Source: Pseudomonadota bacterium
Lineage (GTDB): Bacteria > Pseudomonadota > Alphaproteobacteria > Azospirillales > Azospirillaceae
NCBI GenBank assembly: GCA_023413605.1
Contig: JAEZPL010000034.1
Span: forward strand, 1-6,451
Direction of reading: 5' to 3'
Length of the DNA: 6,451 nucleotides
Shown here: one piece after another, positions 1-6,147 of the stretch
How the letters are laid out: every line of letters starts with the position of its first letter
Numbering within the stretch: position 1 is the first letter of the stretch
Notes under the pieces: generated by a model
What the model saw: only the letters and a program-made list of their open reading frames with translations
Told to the model about the DNA's origin: nothing
Databases searched by the model: none
Made by a program: the position numbers and the translations under genes

Positions 1-654
1 GTAGGCGATCAGGCCGAAGCAGCCCGCCGCGATCATCGTCGGCACGATGGCAAGCCCGTCCAGCCCGTCCGTCAGGTTCACCGCGTTGGACGCGCCCACC
101 ATGATGAAGGCGCCCAGCGGGATGAAGAACCAGGACAGCTGGATCAGGAAATCCTTCACGAAGGGAACGGCCAGCCCGCCCGACAGCGGCGGGGCGGACA
201 CGAACATGATCGCCGCGGACGCCGCCACGCCGATGACGATCTCCCACGTCAGGCGGAAGCGGCCGGACAGCCCCTTGGTGTTGCGCTTGGTCAGCTTCAG
301 ATAGTCGTCGCCGAAGCCGATCAGGCCATAGCCGATGGTCACCAGCAGCACGATCCAGGTGTAGGCGTTGGTCAGGTCCACCCACAGCAGCGTGCTGATC
401 GTCACGGCGATCAGGATCATCAGGCCGCCCATGGTGGGCGTGCCCTTCTTCTTCAGATGGCTTTCCGGGCCGTCCGTGCGGATCGGCTGGCCTTCGCCCT
501 GCTTGCTCTTCAGCCACGCGATCAGGCGGGGGAAGAACACGAAGCTGATGACGAGCGCCGTCATCACCGCGCCGCCCGTCCGGAAGGTCAGGTACCGGAA
601 CAGGTTGAACGGCGTGAAGACGTCCGCCAGGGGGAAGAGCAAATTATAAAGCAT
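1..654 (-). CDS. mraY: Phospho-MurNAc-pentapeptide transferase MraY (5' part; 3' end outside window)
   Basis: Integral inner-membrane enzyme that transfers phospho-MurNAc-pentapeptide from its UDP carrier to undecaprenyl phosphate, giving lipid I. The reading frame is open from the ATG at 652-654 to the left edge, exactly 218 codons of a family usually near 360 residues. Visible family motifs: FRYLTFR (19-25), DGPESH (61-66), GTPTMGG (71-77), FGDDYLK with the Asp pair D116/D117, and NAVNLTDGLDGLA (190-202). Several hydrophobic membrane segments are evident (about 27-47, 76-92, 98-115, 135-153, 172-188, 200-218). The catalytic C-terminal Asp and the HHHYE loop are expected beyond the window. 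The start fits the usual N-terminus (MLYNLLFPLAD). It lies 10 bp after the murF stop, with only a distant GAGG (about 14 nt upstream) as a possible ribosome binding site, so coupling to murF is likely. Motifs are intact; the identification is secure. Confidence 0.98.
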   Translation of the reverse strand, partial: MLYNLLFPLADVFTPFNLFRYLTFRTGGAVMTALVISFVFFPRLIAWLKSKQGEGQPIRTDGPESHLKKKGTPTMGGLMILIAVTISTLLWVDLTNAYTWIVLLVTIGYGLIGFGDDYLKLTKRNTKGLSGRFRLTWEIVIGVAASAAIMFVSAPPLSGGLAVPFVKDFLIQLSWFFIPLGAFIMVGASNAVNLTDGLDGLAIVPTMIAAGCFGLIAY

Positions 655-664
655 CGTGAACCGG

Positions 665-2164
665 TCAGCCTCGTTGTCCGTTCGCCGCGGCCGGGTTGGT
701 CTTGGCCGGCGGCGTGCTGTCGTCGTCGTTGTTCTTGTCCTGGCGGGTGTCGAGCGCGGCGAGCGCCTCCACCACCACCGCCATGCGGCTGCCCAGAGAG
801 CCCTTGACCAGCACGACGTCGCCGCCCTTGGCGGCGCCCGTCACGATGGGGGCCAGTTCCGCGCTCGTTTCCGCCCAGGCGCCGCGCATGGCGGGCGGCA
901 GGCGGTCGAACAGGGCCCGCATGTGCGGGCCGCAGACGTAGACCGTGTCCACATGCGCCGCCTTCAGCGGCTCTGCCAGGGCGGCGTGCAGCGCGTCGGC
1001 ACGGTCGCCCAGTTCCCGCATGTCGCCCAGCACGGCGATGCGCCGCCCGCCGGCGCCGGGGTCGATCTTCCCCAGCACCTCGAAGGTGGCGGCCATGGCG
1101 GCCGGGCTTGCGTTGTAGCTCTCGTCGATCAGGGTCAGGGTGCCCTTGGCGGCCTGGATGCGCTTGCGCGTGCCGCGGCCCTTGACCGGCTGGATGGTGG
1201 ACAGCGCGCGCGCCGCGGCACCCACGTCGGCGCCCAGCGCCTTCACGGCCAGCAGCACGGCCAGGCTGTTCATCACCCAGTGCCGGCCGGGCAGCGCCAG
1301 GCAGTACTGGATGCGCTCGCCCAGGATGACGGCGGTGACCGCGCTGCACGTCGCGTGCAGGGAACAGTCCACCAGCCGCGCCTCCGCGTCCTCGTGCGCG
1401 CCGAAGCTCCAGATGCGGCTCAGCCCCTGGGTGCGGGCGGCGGCCAGCAGGCGGCCGAAATGCGGGTTGTCGCGGTTCAACACGGCGACCCCGTTGGGGT
1501 TCATGCCTTCGAAGATCTCGGCCTTGGCGTCGGCGATGGCCTCGACGGAGTCGAAGAACTCCAGGTGCGCGGCCTCGACCGTGGTGATCACGGCGACGTC
1601 CGGCATCACCTGCCGCGACAGCGGGCCGAGTTCGCCCGCGTGGTTCATGCCCAGTTCGAACACGCCGAACTCGCTGTCGGCCGGCATGCGCGCCAGCGAC
1701 AGGGGCACGCCCCAGTGGTTGTTCAGGCTGCCTTCGGTGGCGAAGGTCCGCCCCTGCGCCGACAGGACATGGCGCAGCGCCTCCTTCGTGCCGGTCTTGC
1801 CGACGGATCCGGTGACGCCCACGATCCTGGCCTGGGTGCGCAGCCGCGCGACGTGGCCCAGGTCGGCCAGGGCGGACAGCGTGTCCTGCTCCACGGCCAG
1901 CAGCGGGGCGTCGCCGGGCACGCCCGGCGGCACGGTGCTGACCAGCGCCGCGGCCGCACCGGCCTCCAGCGCCTTGGCGACGAAGTCATGGCCGTCGAAG
2001 TTCGGCCCCTTGATGGCGACGAACAGGTCGCCGGGGGCAACCTTGCGGCTGTCGATGGACACGCCGGTGGCGGTCCAGGGGCGCGTCACCTGCCCGTTGG
2101 TGGCGGCGGCGGCGTCCTCGGCGGTCCAAAGGGCGGTCCAAAGAACGGCTTTCTCGGCGCTCAT
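665..2164 (-). CDS. murF: UDP-MurNAc-tripeptide--D-alanyl-D-alanine ligase MurF
   Basis: Cytoplasmic ATP-dependent ligase that adds D-Ala-D-Ala to UDP-MurNAc-tripeptide, the last soluble step of the peptidoglycan precursor. 499 residues, slightly long for the family. N-terminal substrate domain with VSIDSRKVAPGDLFVAIKG (35-53); P-loop TGSVGKTGTKE (118-128, Lys123); LNNHWGVPLSLARMP (147-161); FELGMNHAGELG (169-180); IDESYNASP (346-354); VLGDMRELG (378-386); C-terminal domain ending LVKGSLGSRM (452-461). The ATG overlaps the murE stop as ATGA and is preceded by GGAGGT with a 6-nt spacer, which settles the start. Two oddities: residues 8-15 are LWTA repeated twice, encoded by a perfect 12-bp tandem duplication, and the last ~28 residues (from about L471) form a hydrophilic Asn/Asp/Pro/Ala tail beyond the usual family end. 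Neither interrupts a catalytic motif, so the enzyme is expected to be functional. Confidence 0.98.
   Translation of the reverse strand: MSAEKAVLWTALWTAEDAAAATNGQVTRPWTATGVSIDSRKVAPGDLFVAIKGPNFDGHDFVAKALEAGAAAALVSTVPPGVPGDAPLLAVEQDTLSALADLGHVARLRTQARIVGVTGSVGKTGTKEALRHVLSAQGRTFATEGSLNNHWGVPLSLARMPADSEFGVFELGMNHAGELGPLSRQVMPDVAVITTVEAAHLEFFDSVEAIADAKAEIFEGMNPNGVAVLNRDNPHFGRLLAAARTQGLSRIWSFGAHEDAEARLVDCSLHATCSAVTAVILGERIQYCLALPGRHWVMNSLAVLLAVKALGADVGAAARALSTIQPVKGRGTRKRIQAAKGTLTLIDESYNASPAAMAATFEVLGKIDPGAGGRRIAVLGDMRELGDRADALHAALAEPLKAAHVDTVYVCGPHMRALFDRLPPAMRGAWAETSAELAPIVTGAAKGGDVVLVKGSLGSRMAVVVEALAALDTRQDKNNDDDSTPPAKTNPAAANGQRG
2120..2143 (-). repeat. Perfect 12-bp tandem duplication in murF
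   Basis: The + strand reads GGCGGTCCAAAG twice with no gap (2120-2131 and 2132-2143). On the coding strand each copy is four whole codons, Leu-Trp-Thr-Ala, giving residues 8-11 and 12-15 of MurF. The reading frame is kept. Identical codons in both copies suggest a recent slippage duplication rather than conserved sequence; that interpretation is inference. Confidence 0.95.
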
Positions 2165-3633
2165 GCTCCAACCTCCGCTACGGCGGCCCTGGCCTCGGTG
2201 GCGTCGTCGAACGGCAGAACCTCCGTACCGACGATCTGCCCATGCTCGTGTCCCTTGCCGGCGATGACCAGGACGTCACCCGCTTGCAGGTCCCGGACGG
2301 CGGTGCGGATGGCTTCGCGCCGGTCGCCGATCTCCTCCAGGTCCGGGTGGCCGGCCAGCACCTCCTTGCGGATGGCCGCCGGCACCTCGGTGCGCGGATT
2401 GTCGTCGGTGACGATGGCGCGGTCGGCCAGACGGCCGGCCAGTTCCCCCATCACCGGGCGCTTGCCGCGGTCGCGGTCTCCGCCGCAGCCGAACACCGCG
2501 ACCAGACGCCGCTGCGCGTGCTGTTTCAGCGCCGTCAGCACCGTTTCCAACGCGTCGGGCGTGTGGGCGAAATCGACGTAGACCGTCGCCCCGCTGGGAT
2601 GCGTGGCGACGTGCTGCAGGCGCCCCGGCACTCCTTCCAGGCGGGTCAGAGTGTCCAAGGCTTCGTCACGGTCCTGTTCCAGGGGGCCGTTTCCGGAACC
2701 GATCACCAGGCCGAGCGCGCACAGCACGTTCCACGCCTGGAACCGGCCGGCCAGCGGCAGGTCGATGGTGATGTCGCGGCCCAGAACCGACAGGTCGAGG
2801 CGCTGGCCGTGCGCCAGCGGTTCGACCCCGTTCACCTTGATCTCGCGACCGGCCAGACCGTACCCGAACACGCGGTGACCGCGCTGTGAACAAATCTCGG
2901 AAAGCGGTTGGAAGGTGTCGCTGTCGGCGTTCAGCACGGCGGTGCTGCCCGGCGGCAACACCCGGTCGAACAGCATGGCCTTGGCGGCAAAATACGCCTC
3001 CATGGTGCCGTGGTAGTCCAGGTGATCGCGGGTCAGGTTGGTGAAGCCGGCGGCCTTCAGCGCCACGCCGTCCAGGCGGAACTGCTCCAGCCCGTGGCTG
3101 GACGCCTCCATCGCCAGATGGTCGATGCCCTTGTCCTTGACGGCGGCGAGGTCGCGGTGCAGCGACACCGGGTCCGGCGTCGTCATCCCGCCATACTCGT
3201 CCAGCCCCGGCCCGATCAGCCCCAGCGTGCCGAGGCTGGCGGCCTTGCGGCCCAGCAGGTCCCACATCTGGCGGGCGAACTGCACGGTGGAGGTCTTGCC
3301 GTTGGTGCCCGTCACGGCCACCACCGTGTCCGGCTGGCGGCCATGGAAGGCGGCGGCCATCCGCGCGAACCGCAGGCGCGGCTGCTCGTCCTCCACCAGC
3401 ACGGCGGTGCTGCCGGCGGGAAGGGCCGTCCCCGGCTGCGCAACCACGGCGACGGCGCCCTTGGCGAGCGCGTCTGCGACGAAGGCGCGGCCGTCCGTCT
3501 TGACGCCGGGCAGGGCCGCAAAGACGAAACCGGGCCTGACCGCGCGACTGTCCGCGGTCAGCCCGGTCACCTCGACGGCGCGGCCGGCAAGCGCGTCAGC
3601 GCTGCTTTCCGGAAGGAGGTGGGACAGAAGCAA
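2161..3633 (-). CDS. murE: UDP-MurNAc-L-Ala-D-Glu:meso-diaminopimelate ligase MurE
   Basis: Cytoplasmic Mur ligase adding the third stem-peptide residue to UDP-MurNAc-dipeptide using ATP. 490 residues, normal length. N-terminal domain TADSRAVRPGFVFAALPG (26-43); P-loop TGTNGKTST (108-116, Lys113); EASSHGL (176-182); NLTRDHLDYHGTMEAYFAAK (199-218), where Lys218 matches the position usually carbamylated; VDFAHTPDALE (353-363); FGCGGDRDRGKRP (381-393); DNPR (411-414); GKGHE (459-463). DNPR with the downstream GKGHE is the known signature for meso-diaminopimelate rather than lysine. The only start giving the expected N-terminus (LLSHLLPE ahead of the TADSR motif) is a TTG at 3631-3633, with GAAAGG 8 nt upstream. 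No ATG or GTG lies between it and the Pro-rich ftsI tail region, and the next in-frame candidate, a GTG at residue 22, would remove the first strand. The gene overlaps ftsI by 38 bp and murF by 4 bp. Confidence 0.98.
   Translation of the reverse strand: MLLSHLLPESSADALAGRAVEVTGLTADSRAVRPGFVFAALPGVKTDGRAFVADALAKGAVAVVAQPGTALPAGSTAVLVEDEQPRLRFARMAAAFHGRQPDTVVAVTGTNGKTSTVQFARQMWDLLGRKAASLGTLGLIGPGLDEYGGMTTPDPVSLHRDLAAVKDKGIDHLAMEASSHGLEQFRLDGVALKAAGFTNLTRDHLDYHGTMEAYFAAKAMLFDRVLPPGSTAVLNADSDTFQPLSEICSQRGHRVFGYGLAGREIKVNGVEPLAHGQRLDLSVLGRDITIDLPLAGRFQAWNVLCALGLVIGSGNGPLEQDRDEALDTLTRLEGVPGRLQHVATHPSGATVYVDFAHTPDALETVLTALKQHAQRRLVAVFGCGGDRDRGKRPVMGELAGRLADRAIVTDDNPRTEVPAAIRKEVLAGHPDLEEIGDRREAIRTAVRDLQAGDVLVIAGKGHEHGQIVGTEVLPFDDATEARAAVAEVGA
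2165..2176 (-). promoter_or_regulatory. Strong ribosome binding site of murF
   Basis: GGAGGT (2176 down to 2171) and a 6-nt spacer precede the ATG at 2164-2162, inside the final codons of murE. The site supports this start over any internal one and would allow de novo initiation in addition to re-initiation from the overlapping murE stop. Confidence 0.75.
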
Positions 3634-5413
3634 CGGTGCTGCCTTTCGGTTGCGCGGGCGGCGGCGGGGGGTTGGGGTGGGTCTGGCCCGCGGCGTTGAT
3701 GTAGGTGGCGTTGATGATCTCGGGCGACGCCTCGTCCACCGGCTGGACGCCGAGCAGCGGGCCGATCTGCTTCACGATCCGGCCGACCGCCGGGGCGGCG
3801 ACCCAGCCGCCGGTGGCGAAGCCGTAGGTCTTCTTGGTGCCCTTCGGCTCGTCGACCATCACGTAGACGATGTAGCGCGGGTCGTGCATCGGGAAGGCGC
3901 CGAGGAAGGACGACATGCGCGAGTTGCGCTGGTAATGCCGGCCCTTCTGCTTTTCCGCCGTGCCGGTCTTGCCGCCGACGACGTAGCCCTTGATGTTGGC
4001 CGACTTGGCGGTGCCGTCGGTGACCACGAAGCGGAACAGTCGGCGCATCAGGGCGGAGGTCTGCGGCGAGATGACCTGTTCGCCCGCCACCGGGACGGCG
4101 GGGTCGCGCTTCAGGATGGTCGGCTGGCGCAGGATGCCGCCGTTGATCGTCGAGGCCGCCGCCGCGACCGTGTGCATCGGGCTGACCGACATGCCGTGGC
4201 CGAACGAGATGGTCATGGTGTTGACCTCGCGCCACGGGTTGGGCACCAGCGGCCAGCCGTTCTCCGGCAACTCCAGCGAGGTCGGCCGGGTGAAGCCCAG
4301 CTTGGTCAGGAACGACTTCTGGTGCTGCACGCCCAGCGACAGGGCCATGCGCACCGAGCCGAGGTTGGACGATTCCTGGAAGATTTCCGCCACCGTCAGG
4401 TTGTGGCGAAAGGGATGGTATTCACGGATCGTGAAGCGGCCGACCTGGATGTTGTTGATCGTGTCGAAGGTGTCGGTCACCCGGATCTTGCCCGAATCCA
4501 GCGACATCGCCGTGTTGAAGATCTTGAAGGTCGAGCCCATCTCGTACACGCCGAGCGTGGCGCGGTTGAACAGCGCGTCCTGGCCCGCCGCGTCGTTCAG
4601 CGGCGGCGGCTCGTGCGGGTCGAAATCGGGCAGCGAGACCATCGACAGCACTTCGCCGTTGCGCACGTCATAGATGATGCCCGTGGCGCCGATGGCGTTG
4701 AATTCCTGGATGGTGGTCGTCAGTTCCTTCTTCAGGATGTGCTGAAGACGCAGGTCGATCGACAGTTGCAGCGGCTTTGTCGGCTCGCTGGTCAGGCGCT
4801 TGTTCTGCGACTGCTCCAGCCCGGCAAGGCCGTTGTTGTCCACGCCGGTGAAGCCGACGATGTGCGCGGTCAGGTTGGAGGCCGGGTAGAACCGGCGCTC
4901 CTCACGCTCGAAATACACGCCGGGCAGGCCGAGGCGGAACACCTGCGCCTGCTGCTTCGGGGTCAGGTTGCGCTTGATCCAGACGAACCGCTTCTCGCCG
5001 CTCAGCTTGGTGAGGAGATCCTTGTAGTCCAGCTCGGGCAGGACGGTGGTCAGCTTGTGCGCCACCTCGTCCGGCCGGCTGATCAGCTTCGGGTCGGCGT
5101 ACAGCGACTGCGTGTTGAGCGAGGTCGCCAGCAGGTTGCCGTTGCGGTCCACGATGTCGGCGCGGTTGACCGGCGGGGCGTCGATCTCCGCCGCCATGCG
5201 CTGGCGCGGTTCGGACGCGTGGCGCAGCAGCGTGGCGTCCACCAGCTTGATGCCGATGGCCGTGAAGACCAGCGTCACCATGGCCGCGGTGACCATCAAC
5301 CGGTTCCGGCTCCGTTCGAGCGCGACGGACAGCGACGTCCGCGGCGTTGAAGCCGGGGGCGGAACGTCGTAGGCCGGGTGCGCGGGGTCGAAGCCGGGCG
5401 GCGGCATGTTCAT
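3596..5413 (-). CDS. ftsI: Septal peptidoglycan D,D-transpeptidase FtsI (PBP3, class B PBP)
   Basis: Bitopic inner-membrane penicillin-binding protein that cross-links septal peptidoglycan, known in the family to act with FtsW and the FtsQLB complex. 605 residues. Order: Pro-rich cytoplasmic N-terminus (1-37), one membrane segment (about 38-60), PBP dimerisation/pedestal domain (about 75-230, with ADIVDRNGNLLA at 85-96), then the transpeptidase domain. All three catalytic motifs are present: STFK (294-297, nucleophile Ser294), SSN (348-350) and KTGT (482-485). GHGMSVSP (405-412) is also typical. There is no glycosyltransferase domain, as expected for class B. The C-terminus ends in a Pro-rich tail (580-605) with five consecutive prolines (582-586). 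The frame is open upstream inside ftsL, but ATG 5411-5413 is chosen because it overlaps the ftsL stop as ATGA and has GGGAG 7 nt upstream. It is the probable beta-lactam target of the septum. Confidence 0.98.
   Translation of the reverse strand: MNMPPPGFDPAHPAYDVPPPASTPRTSLSVALERSRNRLMVTAAMVTLVFTAIGIKLVDATLLRHASEPRQRMAAEIDAPPVNRADIVDRNGNLLATSLNTQSLYADPKLISRPDEVAHKLTTVLPELDYKDLLTKLSGEKRFVWIKRNLTPKQQAQVFRLGLPGVYFEREERRFYPASNLTAHIVGFTGVDNNGLAGLEQSQNKRLTSEPTKPLQLSIDLRLQHILKKELTTTIQEFNAIGATGIIYDVRNGEVLSMVSLPDFDPHEPPPLNDAAGQDALFNRATLGVYEMGSTFKIFNTAMSLDSGKIRVTDTFDTINNIQVGRFTIREYHPFRHNLTVAEIFQESSNLGSVRMALSLGVQHQKSFLTKLGFTRPTSLELPENGWPLVPNPWREVNTMTISFGHGMSVSPMHTVAAAASTINGGILRQPTILKRDPAVPVAGEQVISPQTSALMRRLFRFVVTDGTAKSANIKGYVVGGKTGTAEKQKGRHYQRNSRMSSFLGAFPMHDPRYIVYVMVDEPKGTKKTYGFATGGWVAAPAVGRIVKQIGPLLGVQPVDEASPEIINATYINAAGQTHPNPPPPPAQPKGSTVASVPPPSGKQR
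3634..3647 (-). promoter_or_regulatory. Ribosome binding site of murE (decides a TTG start)
   Basis: On the minus strand GAAAGG (3647 down to 3642) is followed by an 8-nt spacer and TTG at 3633-3631. It lies inside the last codons of ftsI, 9 nt after the five-proline codon run. No ATG is available in frame nearby, and the protein from this TTG matches the usual MurE N-terminus. A modest Shine-Dalgarno with a TTG start suggests weaker or coupled initiation compared with murF, which has GGAGGT and ATG. That consequence is inference. Confidence 0.7.
3656..3681 (+). other. G-quadruplex-type motif opposite the end of ftsI
   Basis: G-runs of 3, 6, 4 and 3 bases with loops of 7, 2 and 1 bases on the + (template) strand. 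It coincides with the codons for the Pro-rich FtsI tail and ends 23 bp upstream of the murE start codon. The first loop is at the usual length limit, so it is a weaker candidate than the motif opposite rsmH. Confidence 0.4.
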
Positions 5414-6147
5414 CGGTTGGCTCCCAGGCGGGCGACCAGGACGCCGATGCTGTCGGTGGGCTTCGGCGCGACGGCCGGGGCGGGGTTGGGTGCGGCGGCC
5501 TGCGGCTGCCGGTTGGCCGGCAGCGCCAGCGGACGGACGGACGAGGACGGCGTCGAGGGCGCTGCCACCGGGCGCGCGGCGACGTCGACCGGCTTGCCGG
5601 TCACCACCGGGGCGGGCGCGGACTTGGCCGCGGGCAGGGCAGGGGCCTTGCCGGCGCCCGGAACGATGTCGGCCGGCTTGATCGGCGCGGGCTTGGACGG
5701 CGTCGGCATGCCGGCCGGCAGCGAGACCGGAATGACCTTGGCGCCACCGGCGCCCGCGCCACCGGACGTCGAGGCGGTGGTGGTCGGCGCCGGGGTGCCC
5801 GGCGTCAGGCGGACCATGGGCGGCAGCGGGGCCACGCCCTCGTTCGGGGTGTTGGCCGGCGGGGTGTTGGCCGGGCGCATCGGCACGACGTCCAGCGCCA
5901 CGAACTGCCGCGCCTCGGTCGGCTGCAGCTGCAGGTGCTGGGACGCCAGGTTTTCCAGGCGTGTCGGGTCGTTCAGGTAGCTCCATTCCGCCTTCAGGAT
6001 CTGGATCGCTTCCTGCTCGTCCATGATCTGACGGTTCAGGGAGCCGAGCTTGTCCTCAAGCTCCTGAACCTCATAGCTGGTCTGGAACAGCACGCCGCCG
6101 GCGGCGGCGGCCAGGCCGAGCCAGAACAGCGCGGATTTACCCTTCAT
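5410..6147 (-). CDS. ftsL: Cell division protein FtsL with long Pro/Ala-rich C-terminal extension
   Basis: Small bitopic division protein; in the family it forms a periplasmic coiled coil with FtsB and, with FtsQ, activates FtsWI. Assigned from three things: position between rsmH and ftsI; a short basic N-terminus (MKGK) followed by one hydrophobic segment (about 6-22); and a charged, heptad-like helix (about 24-58) leading into ILKAEWSYLNDPTRLENLA (50-68), a motif I associate with alphaproteobacterial FtsL. At 245 residues it is about twice the E. coli length. From about residue 90 the rest is low-complexity Pro/Ala/Thr/Gly/Lys sequence, predicted periplasmic and disordered, including a perfect PANTP duplication (92-101). 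A short less-biased end (TDSIGVLVARLGANR, 231-245) closes it. ATG overlaps the rsmH stop as ATGA, with AAGGAGG 4 nt upstream. FtsL sequences diverge widely, so context carries much of the weight. No homology search was possible. Confidence 0.88.
   Translation of the reverse strand: MKGKSALFWLGLAAAAGGVLFQTSYEVQELEDKLGSLNRQIMDEQEAIQILKAEWSYLNDPTRLENLASQHLQLQPTEARQFVALDVVPMRPANTPPANTPNEGVAPLPPMVRLTPGTPAPTTTASTSGGAGAGGAKVIPVSLPAGMPTPSKPAPIKPADIVPGAGKAPALPAAKSAPAPVVTGKPVDVAARPVAAPSTPSSSVRPLALPANRQPQAAAPNPAPAVAPKPTDSIGVLVARLGANR
5414..5425 (-). promoter_or_regulatory. Ribosome binding site of ftsI
   Basis: GGGAG (5425 down to 5421) with a 7-nt spacer precedes the ATG at 5413-5411. It helps choose this start, because the ftsI frame stays open for a further ~190 codons upstream inside ftsL. 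Confidence 0.65.
5845..5874 (-). repeat. Perfect 15-bp tandem duplication in ftsL
   Basis: The + strand reads CGGGGTGTTGGCCGG twice in direct succession (5845-5859, 5860-5874). On the coding strand each copy is Pro-Ala-Asn-Thr-Pro, residues 92-96 and 97-101, at the point where the FtsL tail becomes low complexity. The frame is preserved. Confidence 0.95.

Noticed and set aside
643..648. Perfect TATAAT on the minus strand, a possible -10 box for mraY
   Set aside because: It lies inside the mraY coding sequence (codons for Tyr-Asn-Leu, the usual MraY N-terminus), downstream of the start codon, and no -35-like element lies 16-18 bp upstream.
656..2581. Long open frame on the + strand (641 codons) opposite murF and murE
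   Set aside because: The encoded protein is Arg/Gly/Ala/His-rich without motifs, and it lies antisense to two genes with complete catalytic motifs. Long antisense frames are expected in very GC-rich coding DNA.
4371..4498. Two GANTC sites in ftsI (4371-4375 and 4494-4498) as a possible CcrM methylation signal
   Set aside because: Other GANTC sites lie at 1548-1552, 6238-6242 and 6436-6440. The sites are scattered inside coding sequence without a promoter nearby, so no regulatory role can be supported.
3038..5350. Long open frame on the + strand (770 codons) opposite murE and ftsI
   Set aside because: Same reasoning: no recognisable domain, composition typical of an antisense shadow, and it crosses two well-supported genes.
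5505..5524. 8-bp perfect inverted repeat with a 4-base loop, a possible terminator in ftsL
   Set aside because: No U-tract follows, it is within coding sequence, and such GC hairpins are frequent in Pro/Ala-rich codons.
5378..5980. Open frame of 200 codons on the + strand opposite ftsL
   Set aside because: It is a low-complexity Gly/Ala frame mirroring the Pro/Ala codons of the FtsL tail, with no independent sign of coding.
5414..5986. Upstream extension of the ftsI frame to a start near 5986
   Set aside because: The extra residues are an out-of-frame reading of ftsL, Arg/Gly/Pro-rich and unlike any FtsI N-terminus. The ATG at 5413 with its own Shine-Dalgarno and ATGA overlap is far better.
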